This document shows positions 9,827-20,103 of a stretch of DNA of 64,000 nt, one piece after another (positions within the stretch are counted from its first letter, which is position 1; each line of letters begins with the position of its first letter). The notes under the pieces are model-generated. The model did not search any database and was not told the origin of the DNA. It worked only from the letters and a program-made list of their open reading frames with translations. The stretch is from Apibacter muscae. GTDB lineage: Bacteria > Bacteroidota > Bacteroidia > Flavobacteriales > Weeksellaceae. The position numbers were made by a program, and so were the translations under genes. The stretch spans positions 248,001-312,000 of the forward strand of contig NZ_SELG01000041.1 in NCBI RefSeq assembly GCF_007845635.1, in the 5' to 3' direction.

Positions 9827-11728
9827 TTATAATTTAATAAAACGGTCTTTAATTTTTCCGTTGTTGGTGTGTATTATTATATAATATATACCTTTAGACA
9901 AAGAGGAAACATTTAACTTTTTTAAATCACCGGTGTTACTTAAAATAAGTTTTCCCGTACTATCAAAAATTTCTATTTTTCTTACGGGTTGTTCAGATGA
10001 AATATACAATTCATGATTTACCGGATTTGGATAAATTCTAAATTTATGGTTGGTCAAATTAATTTCAAGATTATCCTTGCTTTCTTCCTCCTCAGGTTGG
10101 GTAGTTTCTTCTTGTATAATCTCATCATTATTTTCTTCGCTTTCAAACGAAGAATTGCATTCTGTAGTAACCACGGGTAATTTTACAGGACCTGTTTCTA
10201 AAACTTCTTCTAAATTTTCTCCATAGGTTTCTTTTATCTTTTGAACTAATTTTTGAATAGATTTATTAGCAATTTCAAATTCCGATTTATCCACACACAA
10301 AGAATCAAATCCCATTGAATTTAAATAGTAATTATTATGAAAAAAATCTTCATGTAACCAATAATCCTTAACTCCATTTTTTATATTTAAATTTCTAAAA
10401 TTTGAATTGTAATATTTATTCATAAATTTAAATGATCTTATTTTAGCATTTTTAGATAAATCTAAATCTGTTAAATAATAAGGACCTGCATGTAGCGTAT
10501 CAAGATTACGATTTTTGGACAAATTGATATTCTTCATTGTAGTTAACTCAATGTCTAAGTATTGTAGCTCAGAATTTTTGGATAGGTTCACACTGTCAAA
10601 AGCTGTATTAATTAAGGAAAGATGTTTTAATTTAGTGTTTTTTGTTAAATCTAATTCACCACTTATTCCGATTGTATTATCCAAAATTAAAGTAGATAAT
10701 TTTGGGTTCTTTGATAAATCTGAGGAGGAATTATTGTTCAATTGAGCCTGTAAATATTCTAAATTGGGTAGATATTTAGTTTCCAGATCTACATAACCTT
10801 TTATAACTATTTTTTTAATTTTAGGAAAATCATTTAAAAAATTTACACTACCAAAAAATTGTTTACCATTAAGAGTAAGCTGGGATAAATTTGGGATATC
10901 TTTTAGAAAAAGAGTTATAGATGAAACTCCTTGAATATTTAAAGTATCTATGTTCGGTAGATGTTCAAGGGTGAAATTATAATACTCTTTCTGGCAATTT
11001 TTACCTGTTCCTTCCAGATCTTTATAGGTAAAAGAAGTTAAAGGTAAATTTGATAACACGCCGTTTTCAAAACAATTTCTATCAAAATTGAGCTGTTTTA
11101 AATTTTTGAAATCTTTAATTTCAAAATTCTTTAATTTTATATTATCAGAAAAAATTAAACTTTCCAAGTTTGGTATATTTTCAGAAGTAATTCTGCCTAA
11201 ACCTGAGAATTTATTGCCAGAAATATCTATTTTTTTTAAATAAGGGTGATAACCAAAGACAACATTGTTGTATAGTTTATATCCTCCGCTTACACTTAAT
11301 TCTTCAATTGATTCTAAGCGAGATACATCTACAGCATAAAGTGCAAAATTTACATCACAAACAAATTTTTTTAAATTTTTGAAATATTGCAATCCTTCTG
11401 TGGTCTCATAAGTCATGAAAATTACAGATTGTCTTGCATCATATTCTTCAACATCACTAAAGTCTAGTTCATAAACAGCTAACGCTTCATTATATGATAT
11501 TTCTCCATCTCCGTTGGTATCGATGACCATAGAATTTCCAAATTGATCTTTTGCAATGTTATTATTTTCATTTGCACGTAATAAAATTGGTTTAATTTCA
11601 GGGAATTGATCTTCCGTATTACCAGTATGTGGGCTTTTATAAAATTTAATAAAATCTTCTTGATTTTGAGCAAATAAGCTGTTTCCAACGGAAACAATTA
11701 GTAGAAAAATATAAAATTTTGCATTCAT
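9827..11728 (-). CDS. Secreted leucine-rich-repeat protein with T9SS type A sorting domain
   Basis: The preferred ATG at 11728 gives 633 aa starting MNAKFYIFLLIVSVGNSLFAQ, a clear signal peptide. An upstream in-frame ATG at 11773 would bury it. Next is an EF-hand/dockerin-like loop (DTNGDGEISYNEAL), then irregular leucine-rich repeats (LSKNPKLSTLILDN, LTKNTKLKHLSLIN, LSKNRNLDTLHAG). A Glu-rich linker precedes the C-terminal sorting domain (FRIYPNPVNHELYIS ... GIYYIIIHTNNGK). It should be exported by Sec, then by the type IX system to the cell surface. Probably an adhesin or binding protein; ligand unknown. Confidence 0.85.
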   Translation of the reverse strand: MNAKFYIFLLIVSVGNSLFAQNQEDFIKFYKSPHTGNTEDQFPEIKPILLRANENNNIAKDQFGNSMVIDTNGDGEISYNEALAVYELDFSDVEEYDARQSVIFMTYETTEGLQYFKNLKKFVCDVNFALYAVDVSRLESIEELSVSGGYKLYNNVVFGYHPYLKKIDISGNKFSGLGRITSENIPNLESLIFSDNIKLKNFEIKDFKNLKQLNFDRNCFENGVLSNLPLTSFTYKDLEGTGKNCQKEYYNFTLEHLPNIDTLNIQGVSSITLFLKDIPNLSQLTLNGKQFFGSVNFLNDFPKIKKIVIKGYVDLETKYLPNLEYLQAQLNNNSSSDLSKNPKLSTLILDNTIGISGELDLTKNTKLKHLSLINTAFDSVNLSKNSELQYLDIELTTMKNINLSKNRNLDTLHAGPYYLTDLDLSKNAKIRSFKFMNKYYNSNFRNLNIKNGVKDYWLHEDFFHNNYYLNSMGFDSLCVDKSEFEIANKSIQKLVQKIKETYGENLEEVLETGPVKLPVVTTECNSSFESEENNDEIIQEETTQPEEEESKDNLEINLTNHKFRIYPNPVNHELYISSEQPVRKIEIFDSTGKLILSNTGDLKKLNVSSLSKGIYYIIIHTNNGKIKDRFIKL

Positions 11729-11748
11729 AAGTATATTAGTTTTTGGTA

Positions 11749-11756
11749 CAAATATA
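11749..11756 (-). promoter_or_regulatory. -7 promoter element for the leucine-rich protein gene
   Basis: On the minus strand this reads TATATTTG, a match to the Bacteroidota TAnnTTTG element, 20 bases ahead of the preferred ATG at 11728. This supports that start: the longer reading frame's ATG at 11773 would lie upstream of the promoter. No clear -33 TTTG was found. Confidence 0.55.
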
Positions 11757-11786
11757 GCTAAAGGCTTTAACATATAAGCCTTTAGC
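11757..11786 (-). terminator. Hairpin after leuS
   Basis: An 11-bp perfect inverted repeat (11757-11767 with 11776-11786) with an 8-base loop lies 17 bases beyond the leuS stop. There is no long T run; the downstream sequence is instead the promoter element of the next gene, so termination efficiency is uncertain. Confidence 0.5.
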
Positions 11787-11802
11787 CATTGTTTATTTAT
11801 AT

Positions 11803-14658
11803 CTATAAAACAATATTTACAATTCTATTGGGTATAACAATAATTTTTTTAGGATTTTTACCGTCTAAATATTTAGGCGTTTTTTCGTGTTCCAGCACAG
11901 CAATTTCAACTTCCTTGGAAGATAAATTAGCAGGTAGTTCAATTTTAAATCGAACTTTCCCATTAAAACTCACTGGGTATTCAAACGAATCAGAAACTAG
12001 ATATAATGGATTGAAGGCTGGCATTGCAACATATTCAATACTTTCAGAATGTCCTAGTTTTTCCCATAATTCTTCGGCAATGTGTGGAGCATAAGGTGAA
12101 AAAATTAGAAGTAAGGATTCTAAAATTTCTCTCTTAGTACATTTTAACTTAGACCATTCGTTTACAGCAATCATAAAAGAACTTACGGTAGTATTGAAGG
12201 AAAAATTTTCTAGATCATCAGTTACTTTTTTTATTAGCTGATGCAAAATTTTTAATTCTTCTTTCGAAGGTTTATCTTCTGAAACTAAAAAAGAATCGTT
12301 AGGACCAGAATGATACAATTTCCATAATTTTTTCACAAAATTGTGAACGCCTACCAATCCTTGTGTATTCCATGGTTTCGATTGTTCCAATGGACCTAAA
12401 AACATTTCGTATAAACGGAGCGTGTCTGCGCCATATTCTTCACATACATCGTCTGGATTTAATACATTAAATTTGGATTTAGACATTTTTTCAATTTCTC
12501 TACCACAAAAGTATTTCCCATTTTCTAATATAAATTCGGCTTCTTTAAATTCATCTCTCCAATTTCTTAATTTGTCAATATCAATTTCATCAGAAGCACC
12601 AATTAATAAATTTACGTCTACATGAATAGGAGTAATTTTGTGTTGGGGTTCAATTAAGTTGCGAGAAATATAGTTCTGTGTGCCATCCATTCTATAAACA
12701 AAAGCACTTTGTCCTAAAATCATTCCTTGATTGATAAGCTTATGGAAAGGTTCTTCCTTATTTACGTAACCTAAATCTTTTAAAAATTTATTCCAAAAAC
12801 GAGAATACAATAAATGTCCGGTTGCATGTTCGCTCCCCCCTATATAAAGATCTACATTTTCCCAAAATTTTATGCATTCAGGATCTGCTAATTTTGATCC
12901 GTTTTTGGGATCAGTATATCTTAAATAATACCATGAACTTCCTGCCCAGCCCGGCATGGTGTTTAAATCTAATGGAAAAACTGTTGTATGGTTTATTCTT
13001 TCTTTACTAACCACCTGTTCTTTTTCTATATCCCATGCCCAAATAGAAGCACGCCCAAGGGGTGGATCTCCATCTTCTGTGGGTAAATATTTTTCTACTT
13101 CTGGAAGTACCAAAGGCAATGCCGTTTCTGGTAGTGTATAGGCAATATCATCTTTATAATAGATGGGAATAGGTTCTCCCCAATATCTTTGTCTTGAAAA
13201 AACAGCGTCTCGTAATCGATAATTTATAGTTCCGTGTCCAATATTTATTTTTTCAATTTCTGAAATTATAACTTGTTGGGCATCTTTAACTTTTAAACCA
13301 TTAATCAGCTCAGAATTTATGCAAATACCATCTTTGGAAGTAAAGGCTTCTTCTTGCACATCTGTTCCGCCTTGAATTACTTCTACTATAGGAATTTGGA
13401 AATGTTTGGCAAATCGATGATCTCGATCATCATGAGCAGGGACTGCCATGATAGCTCCAGTACCATAGCCCATTAGTACATAATCAGCGATATAGATAGG
13501 AATGTTTTTTTTGGTAAAGGGATGAATACCATAGGCTCCGGTAAATTGTCCTGAAATTGTTTTAGCATCTGCAATTCTTTCTCTTTCTGATCGTTTGGAG
13601 CTATCTTCTTTGTATTGATTCACAGCCATTATGAATTCTTCCGTGGTTATTTCATCTACCAAGGGATGTTCTGGAGCTAAAACTATGAAGGTAGATCCGT
13701 AAATGGTATCCGGACGTGTAGTAAAAATTTTAATTTTTTTATTAGAGTTAGCAATTTCAAAATCTATTTCTGCACCTTGAGATTTACCAATCCAATTTTT
13801 TTGACTTTCTTTGATGGGCTCGCTCCACTCAATTTTATCTAATCCTGATAGCAATCGTTCTGCATATGCTGTAATCCTCATAGACCATTGCATCATTTTT
13901 TTTTGATATACAGGATACCCTCCTCGCTCGGATACACCGTTGATTACTTCATCATTGGCAAGAACAGTTCCTAGGGCTGGGCACCAATTAACCGTGGCTT
14001 CTGCGCGATAAGTTAATCTATATTTAGAAAGTATATCTTGCTTTTCATTATCAGAGTAATTATTCCAATCGTTGGCGGTAAAAATATTTTTTTGAGTTGT
14101 ACAAGCATTAACATTAGCATTACCTTCTTTAGAAAAAATTTCCATCAAATGATTTATTGGTAGTGCTTTATTACTATTTTTACAATAATAGGAATGAAAC
14201 AATTGTATAAATATCCATTGAGTCCATCGGTAGTATTCTGAATCTGAGGTGCGTAATTCTCTATCCCAGTCAAAAGAGAAACCTAATTTTTTTAATTGAT
14301 TGCTATAACCTGTAATTTTATCACCTTTTTTATCCAATCCGCCATCAATATTTACTTTTGTTGTCGTAGCAGGATGTTGCCCTGTTTGTATAGCGTATTG
14401 TTCTGCCGGAAGTCCAAAACTATCATAACCTATGGGATGCAGTACATTAAATCCTTGATGCCTTTTATATCTTGCATAAATATCTGAAGCTATATATCCT
14501 AAAGGATGTCCTACGTGCAGCCCAGCTCCAGATGGATAAGGAAACATATCTAAAACATAATATTTAGGTTTTGAAGGATCCTGAGAGGTGGCAAAAGTTT
14601 TCTGATCAAGCCATTTTTTTTGCCATTTTTTTTCTATTTCTTTGAAGTTATATTGCAT
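11803..14658 (-). CDS. leuS: Leucyl-tRNA synthetase
   Basis: A class I synthetase of 951 aa. The HIGH-type motif is GLHVGHPLGY, the KMSKS loop is KMSKSKFNV, and the editing (CP1) domain shows FTTRPDTIYGSTFIVLAPEHPL. An extra segment of about 80 residues before KMSKS (GASDEIDIDKLRNWRDEF and flanks) makes it longer than E. coli LeuS; I recall similar insertions in Bacteroidota LeuS. It charges tRNA-Leu in the cytoplasm. No leucine-specific leader could be identified upstream. Confidence 0.97.
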   Translation of the reverse strand: MQYNFKEIEKKWQKKWLDQKTFATSQDPSKPKYYVLDMFPYPSGAGLHVGHPLGYIASDIYARYKRHQGFNVLHPIGYDSFGLPAEQYAIQTGQHPATTTKVNIDGGLDKKGDKITGYSNQLKKLGFSFDWDRELRTSDSEYYRWTQWIFIQLFHSYYCKNSNKALPINHLMEIFSKEGNANVNACTTQKNIFTANDWNNYSDNEKQDILSKYRLTYRAEATVNWCPALGTVLANDEVINGVSERGGYPVYQKKMMQWSMRITAYAERLLSGLDKIEWSEPIKESQKNWIGKSQGAEIDFEIANSNKKIKIFTTRPDTIYGSTFIVLAPEHPLVDEITTEEFIMAVNQYKEDSSKRSERERIADAKTISGQFTGAYGIHPFTKKNIPIYIADYVLMGYGTGAIMAVPAHDDRDHRFAKHFQIPIVEVIQGGTDVQEEAFTSKDGICINSELINGLKVKDAQQVIISEIEKINIGHGTINYRLRDAVFSRQRYWGEPIPIYYKDDIAYTLPETALPLVLPEVEKYLPTEDGDPPLGRASIWAWDIEKEQVVSKERINHTTVFPLDLNTMPGWAGSSWYYLRYTDPKNGSKLADPECIKFWENVDLYIGGSEHATGHLLYSRFWNKFLKDLGYVNKEEPFHKLINQGMILGQSAFVYRMDGTQNYISRNLIEPQHKITPIHVDVNLLIGASDEIDIDKLRNWRDEFKEAEFILENGKYFCGREIEKMSKSKFNVLNPDDVCEEYGADTLRLYEMFLGPLEQSKPWNTQGLVGVHNFVKKLWKLYHSGPNDSFLVSEDKPSKEELKILHQLIKKVTDDLENFSFNTTVSSFMIAVNEWSKLKCTKREILESLLLIFSPYAPHIAEELWEKLGHSESIEYVAMPAFNPLYLVSDSFEYPVSFNGKVRFKIELPANLSSKEVEIAVLEHEKTPKYLDGKNPKKIIVIPNRIVNIVL

Positions 14659-14743
14659 ATTTATACTACGATCTTTTTAAAAATTTATGAATTTCTACAA
14701 AGGTAATAATTTATGATAGTTAATAAAATTAAGTAGTATTTTG

Positions 14744-14780
14744 GATATTCAATATTTAATTATATTAAATATTGAATATC
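14744..14780. repeat. Perfect 17-bp inverted repeat in the leuS upstream region
   Basis: Arms 14744-14760 and 14764-14780 are exact reverse complements around a 3-base loop. Every base is A or T except for two G/C pairs in each arm. It lies between the start of leuS and the end of the minus-strand aminotransferase gene. It could be a terminator for that gene or a regulatory palindrome; no T run follows it on the minus strand. Confidence 0.6.
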
Positions 14781-14824
14781 GTTTAATTTAATATTTATAA
14801 AAAATTTTTATAACGGTTTTATTC

Positions 14825-15928
14825 TTAAGAATATTCTTTTATGATCTGGGTAATTTTCTCAACTTCTCTCAATTCCAATTCTGAAAACATGGGCAAACAT
14901 AGAACTTCATTTGCAATTTTATTGGCTATTGATAGATTTGAAAATGAAGAAGATTCTAAACCTTTATAGGTGGGAAAATTGCTTATTAAGGGATAAAAAT
15001 ACCTGCGGCAGAAAATTTCTTTAGATTTGAATATTTCATATAGTTCATCTCTAGTTTTCCCGTATTCAGACTTATCTATTAAAATCGGAAAATAGGAATA
15101 GGGCTTACTTACATTGCTTTTTGATGGTAATAAATGAATTCCTTTAATATTAGCAAGATTTTTTCTATAGAGTAAATCAATATTTTCTCTATTTTTAATC
15201 ATTTGATCTACGTACTTTAGCTGTAATAACCCATAAGCTGCCTGAATTTCATTTAATTTTGCATTTATTCCTGGGGAAAGAACAGTTATTTCATCTTCAA
15301 AACCAAAATTTTTAAGTTTATCAATTCTATCTTTTTCCTTTTTTGTATGAGATATTATGGCTCCTCCTTCAATAGTACTATAAACTTTAGTGGCATGAAA
15401 ACTTAAAATGGATAAATCGCCATAGTTTAATATAGAATTATTATTTATCTTAGTACCAAATGCATGAGCAGCATCGTATAGAACCTTTAGTCCATAGGTT
15501 TCAGCAATTTTTTCAATTTTATCCACTTCACAAGGATTTCCGTACACGTGTACAGGGAGTATTCCTGTAGTTTTTGGAGTTATTGCTGCTTCAATTTTAT
15601 TTGGATCAATGTTTAAGTATGTGGGTTCAATATCAACAAACACAGGTTTAATATTGTTCCACCATAAAGAATGAGTGGTAGCAACAAAACTATATGGAGT
15701 TGTAATTACTTCTCCAGAAAGATTTAAGGCTTGTATGGCTGTAATTAAAGCCATTGTACCATTTGCGAAAAGACTTATATATTTCACACCTAAATACTTA
15801 CATAGTTCCTCTTCTAACTCTTGATGTAAGGGACCATTATTGGTTAACCACTGTTTGTCCCATATTTTTATTAAATATTCATTAAATTCTTCTAAAGGAG
15901 GTAATTGAGGTTTAGTAACAGGAATCAT
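14825..15928 (-). CDS. DegT/DnrJ/EryC1/StrS-family sugar aminotransferase
   Basis: A PLP-dependent fold-type I enzyme of 367 aa. The cofactor Lys is K181 in SFHATKVYSTIEGGA. DAAHAFGT holds the PLP-ring Asp, and SLFANGTMALITAI is the phosphate-binding region. Family members transfer an amino group to nucleotide-linked keto-sugars such as dTDP-4-keto-6-deoxyhexoses. The substrate cannot be read from this sequence. It is an orphan here: no sugar-nucleotide or glycosyltransferase genes lie next to it, which is unusual for the family. Confidence 0.85.
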   Translation of the reverse strand: MIPVTKPQLPPLEEFNEYLIKIWDKQWLTNNGPLHQELEEELCKYLGVKYISLFANGTMALITAIQALNLSGEVITTPYSFVATTHSLWWNNIKPVFVDIEPTYLNIDPNKIEAAITPKTTGILPVHVYGNPCEVDKIEKIAETYGLKVLYDAAHAFGTKINNNSILNYGDLSILSFHATKVYSTIEGGAIISHTKKEKDRIDKLKNFGFEDEITVLSPGINAKLNEIQAAYGLLQLKYVDQMIKNRENIDLLYRKNLANIKGIHLLPSKSNVSKPYSYFPILIDKSEYGKTRDELYEIFKSKEIFCRRYFYPLISNFPTYKGLESSSFSNLSIANKIANEVLCLPMFSELELREVEKITQIIKEYS

Positions 15929-16067
15929 AACATTAGCTTTAATTATTTTGAATTAAAAAATAATTTGCTAAATTAATCATATTATCTGATAATTTAAAAT
16001 ATATTTTATTCTATAATGTTCAATTAATTAGAAGATAATTAAATATTTGAAGATATATAGAATTAAA

Positions 16068-17510
16068 TTATTGCTTATGTATCAATTTTTTTAGCTCTAT
16101 AGACATTCCATTTTTGTTTATATTTTCTGCATAAATAATATAAGAATCAATAAAAGAATCTTTTTCAATTAAATTACAACTTTTGAATGGAGATATATTT
16201 AAAAAGTCTAGAACATTTGAACTTTCAATATTTTTCTGATCTTCATTACTTAACCAAGGTTCATTGATCTCATAAGAATTACCCTTATCATCAACTTTAT
16301 ATTTTAAATAATGTCTATATGAAGCTACTAAAAAAGCAATTCGCTTTAAATCTTTACGATCTTCAATCATTTTGATTAAGTTAGGAACTATATATACTGG
16401 AAACTTGGACACCCCATCGGCGCATAATCTTGATACCTGATCACTAACTGCATGATTTGAGAATCTTTCGATTAGAATTTTTTTGTAATCCTCTAAATTT
16501 GTATTTGGAGGTGCTGGTACATAAGGAGTAATGTCTTCATTCATAAATTCTTTTACATATTCAAGTATATCTTCGTCATGCATAGCTTCATCCACTTTTC
16601 TAAATCCTTTGAGAAATGCAGGATACGATAGTAAGGTATGTGAAGCGTTTAATAAGCTTAGTTTCATATTTTCATAAATATCTACTTCTTGGGTAAATTC
16701 CACTCCCACCCTTTCAAGATTTGGCCGTCCTTCTGCGAAGTTATCTTCTATCACCCATTGTATAAAATCTTCGCAATACACCGGGGCCTTATCTTCCATT
16801 CCGCTTAGGTTATTTAATTTAGAAATATCCTCAACAGTAGTTATGGGTGTAATTCTGTCTACCATAGAATTAGGAAAGGTAACCTTTTGTTCCACCCATG
16901 GAGCAAGTTCACTATCTTGAGCTTGGATAAAAGTTAGAAATGCTTTTCTTGCTGTATTCCCATTGTGTTGTAAATTATCGCACGAAAGGATTGTTAACCC
17001 TTTATTGCACTTTTCTTTTCTTCTTCTTAATCCTTCTGAAATAAACCCAAAAATAGTCCTAGGATTTTGGGGATTTTCTAAATCGTGCTTAATCTGTTCT
17101 TCGTTTATGTCGAAATTACCGTTTTCTTTGTCTATATTGTAACCTCCTTCAGTGATAGTTAAAGAAATTATTTGTATATTTTCATCGGCAATTTTATTAA
17201 GTACGGCTTCTGGATTTTCAATTCCCCATATTAGTTCTTGTATAGAATTTATTTCATAAACTTTTTTGTCTCCATTTCTACCACAAACGGTAAGTGTATA
17301 AGCTAGATTTTGCGAATGTAAAGCATCCATTAATTTCTTATCGGAAGGAAGCAAGCCAACTCCGCATATTCCCCATTGGTTTTGGTCTTTAAATTCTAAT
17401 AATTGATTGATATAATATGCTTGATGTGCTCTATGAAAGTTTCCTACACCAATATGTAAAATTCCACAATTAATAGTAGAAGATTCAAAATTTGATTTTA
17501 TAAATTCCAT
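16068..17510 (-). CDS. Mannitol dehydrogenase family protein (mannitol 2-dehydrogenase or fructuronate reductase)
   Basis: This 480-aa protein has the long-chain polyol dehydrogenase layout. The N-terminal Rossmann start is ILHIGVGNFHRAHQAYYI; SMVDRITPITT lies mid-protein; the catalytic Lys/Asn/His region is MKLSLLNASHTLLSYPAFLKG. It would oxidise mannitol to fructose, or reduce fructuronate, with NAD(P). No transporter or sugar kinase is adjacent, so the physiological substrate is open. Confidence 0.85.
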   Translation of the reverse strand: MEFIKSNFESSTINCGILHIGVGNFHRAHQAYYINQLLEFKDQNQWGICGVGLLPSDKKLMDALHSQNLAYTLTVCGRNGDKKVYEINSIQELIWGIENPEAVLNKIADENIQIISLTITEGGYNIDKENGNFDINEEQIKHDLENPQNPRTIFGFISEGLRRRKEKCNKGLTILSCDNLQHNGNTARKAFLTFIQAQDSELAPWVEQKVTFPNSMVDRITPITTVEDISKLNNLSGMEDKAPVYCEDFIQWVIEDNFAEGRPNLERVGVEFTQEVDIYENMKLSLLNASHTLLSYPAFLKGFRKVDEAMHDEDILEYVKEFMNEDITPYVPAPPNTNLEDYKKILIERFSNHAVSDQVSRLCADGVSKFPVYIVPNLIKMIEDRKDLKRIAFLVASYRHYLKYKVDDKGNSYEINEPWLSNEDQKNIESSNVLDFLNISPFKSCNLIEKDSFIDSYIIYAENINKNGMSIELKKLIHKQ

Positions 17511-17623
17511 AATTTAAATATTTAGTTGTTCTAGATTTTTTTAAGAAAACTTAGAGTAACTAAGATATAAAAAAATAGATATTTTATACTAATTAATTGA
17601 TTGAATTTTAAATATTAAAATTA

Positions 17624-19120
17624 TTATAACATATATTTAATTAATTTATCTGCAATTTTTCGATCATTGGAAAGTCTAGGTAACTTATTTTGTGCTCCCA
17701 GTTTTCCTATTTCTTTCATATATTCATTAAAACCATTTTTTTGTATAGGTGTAATTTTTAGTGTTCTTAGAATATTACCTGAAATAAGATCATCGTAGTA
17801 AGAATTCCTTTTTCTCATTGCATTATCTAATTCTAAGGCAAATTCATCTAGGTTGGTTGGATAATTTTCAAATTCAATAAACCATTCATGGTATGGCAAA
17901 CCTTCTTTTGGATTTACTTGTGGTGCTAATGTAAATTCTGTAACAATAATTTGTGATTGATTGGTAGCCTCTTGCATAGATTCTTCTACTTCGCAGGAAA
18001 TTACATGCTCTCCGAAGGCGGAAGTAAAATGTTTAGTTCTTCCAGAAACTATAATTTTATAAGGTTTTAAATGAACAAAACGGATTAAATCTCCAATTTC
18101 ATAAGCCCATAAGCCGGCATTGGTCGTTAGAATAATCGCATAATCTTTATTTAATTCAACTTCTTTTAAAGTTAATCGAGTCGGATTATTTTTTCCAATT
18201 TCTTCGGCTGGTACAAATTCATAAAAAATTCCGTGATTCACCATTAATAATAAATCATTGGAATTTACATCATCTTGAAAACCTATAAATCCTTCAGATG
18301 CAGGATAAGTTTGAATAGTATCAATCTTTTGCCCCATTAAGTCTTCTATTTTTTCTTGATATGGGTTATAATTCACTCCTCCGGTAACTAATAATTGAAG
18401 ATTCGGAAACAAGTGTTTTATAGGTTTTCCAGATCTTTCGATCAGTTTTTCAAAGTACATGACTAACCAAGGAGGGATACCACCAATTAAAGTCATGTTT
18501 TGGTTTATAGTTTCATCAACAATTTTATCTACTTTAGTTTCCCAATCTTCTATGCAGTTGGTTTCCCATGATGGCAATCGATTTCTTTGTAAATATTTAG
18601 GAACAAAGTGTGCTGATATTCCGGACAATCGACCAATTTTTAATCCGTTTAGTTCTTCCAACTTAGGGCTACCTTGAAGAAATATCATTTTACCATTAAT
18701 AAAATTTGAATTTCCGAATTTATGAATATAGTGCATTAAAGCCCCTTTAACACCTTCTACTTGAAAAGTCATAGATTTTTCAGTAACAGGAATATATTTG
18801 GTACCCGAGGTTGTCCCTGAGGTTTTTGCTAAATATTGTGGCTTATTACAATATAGAATATCTTTTTCACCTTTTTTAATTTTATCAATGTAAGGCACTA
18901 AGCTTTCATAATCCTGTAAGGTAACTCTTTCCTGAAAATCTTTAATATTATTAATTTCAGAGAAATAATGGGCCTTACCAAAAGTTGTATTTTCAGCATC
19001 CTTTATTAATTTTTTAAACCATAAATTTTGATAATCTACAGGATTTTCAATCCATTTATAATCTTTCTTTACATAAAAGGAAGCCCATGCATTAGCTATT
19101 TTAGACTTTAAAAAGCTCAT
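17624..19120 (-). CDS. GH3-family acyl-adenylate-forming enzyme
   Basis: This 498-aa protein matches the GH3 auxin-responsive promoter family seen in Bacteroidota. The ATP/AMP-binding motif is [17 protein letters not shown], followed by [11 protein letters not shown] and [11 protein letters not shown]. In plants GH3 enzymes adenylate carboxylic acids and conjugate them to amino acids; the bacterial role is unknown. The ATG overlaps the etfA stop by four bases (ATGA), so the gene is translationally coupled to the electron-transfer flavoprotein. This suggests a link with acyl or fatty-acid metabolism. Confidence 0.85.
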   Translation of the reverse strand: MSFLKSKIANAWASFYVKKDYKWIENPVDYQNLWFKKLIKDAENTTFGKAHYFSEINNIKDFQERVTLQDYESLVPYIDKIKKGEKDILYCNKPQYLAKTSGTTSGTKYIPVTEKSMTFQVEGVKGALMHYIHKFGNSNFINGKMIFLQGSPKLEELNGLKIGRLSGISAHFVPKYLQRNRLPSWETNCIEDWETKVDKIVDETINQNMTLIGGIPPWLVMYFEKLIERSGKPIKHLFPNLQLLVTGGVNYNPYQEKIEDLMGQKIDTIQTYPASEGFIGFQDDVNSNDLLLMVNHGIFYEFVPAEEIGKNNPTRLTLKEVELNKDYAIILTTNAGLWAYEIGDLIRFVHLKPYKIIVSGRTKHFTSAFGEHVISCEVEESMQEATNQSQIIVTEFTLAPQVNPKEGLPYHEWFIEFENYPTNLDEFALELDNAMRKRNSYYDDLISGNILRTLKITPIQKNGFNEYMKEIGKLGAQNKLPRLSNDRKIADKLIKYML

Positions 19121-20076
19121 AAATTGGATTGCTTTTTAAATGCTTGCAATTTTTCTATTAATTGGGGTACAACTTCAAATAAATCTCCTACAACACCATA
19201 ATCAGCAGTTTTAAAAAATGGTGCTTCAGGATCTTTATTAATTACTACAATGGTTTTACTATTTATAACTCCAGCAAGGTGTTGAATTGCACCTGAAATT
19301 CCTACAGCTATATATAGATTTGGAGCTATAGATTTACCGGTTTGTCCAACATGTTCGGAATCCGGTCTCCAACCTAAATCGGAAACTGCACGTGAACAAG
19401 CCGTAGTGCCATCTAGAACATTTGCTAAATTTTCTAACATGTTCCAATTTTCAGGACTTTCAATGCCTTTACCTCCTCCAATAACAATTTTTGCATTTTC
19501 AATGCTAATGGATCCTGTTGATATCTCTTGATCTAAAACTACATAGTTAGAATCCGGATTTATTTGAACTGTACTTTGTTCAATGGTACCTTCTACAGGT
19601 GATTGTAGAGCACCTATTGAATAATTAGAAATTGTTAAAACCTTACATTTATTATCGGTTTCTACAATAACATCTGCTTTTCCGGAAAAAACTCTCTTTT
19701 TTACCGTAAATGGAGATAAGGATAAAGGCAAAGAAACAACGTTTGTTATATAAGCCGCTTTTTTATCTTTAACAACATAGGGGGCTATTGAAAGACTTTC
19801 TGAGGAATGTGAAAAAAGAATCAAATTGCCATTGGCTATTTGAGAGATTGCTGAGGCATACACCTTAGGGTTAAAATCTTTAAGTTTTTCATCATTAATT
19901 TTATGTACTAATGAAACTCCGTAATCCAATAATTTTTCAGGGTTATCTTCTGAATTTATTACAATAGCACAAACTTTATCTTGAGTAGAATCAGCAATTT
20001 TTTTTGCATAAGTAGCTAATTCAAATGCTGAGTTTTTAAAAATTTTATTTAAAGTTTCTATATAGATGTAAATCAT
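19117..20076 (-). CDS. etfA: Electron transfer flavoprotein subunit alpha
   Basis: A 319-aa protein with the C-terminal FAD domain: [52 protein letters not shown] and the final [21 protein letters not shown]. With EtfB it forms the FAD heterodimer that passes electrons from acyl-CoA dehydrogenases to ETF-quinone oxidoreductase. It lies 27 bases downstream of etfB and overlaps the GH3 gene by four bases. Confidence 0.95.
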   Translation of the reverse strand: MIYIYIETLNKIFKNSAFELATYAKKIADSTQDKVCAIVINSEDNPEKLLDYGVSLVHKINDEKLKDFNPKVYASAISQIANGNLILFSHSSESLSIAPYVVKDKKAAYITNVVSLPLSLSPFTVKKRVFSGKADVIVETDNKCKVLTISNYSIGALQSPVEGTIEQSTVQINPDSNYVVLDQEISTGSISIENAKIVIGGGKGIESPENWNMLENLANVLDGTTACSRAVSDLGWRPDSEHVGQTGKSIAPNLYIAVGISGAIQHLAGVINSKTIVVINKDPEAPFFKTADYGVVGDLFEVVPQLIEKLQAFKKQSNL

Positions 20077-20103
20077 TGTAAGTATAATTATAATAAGTAA
20101 ATT

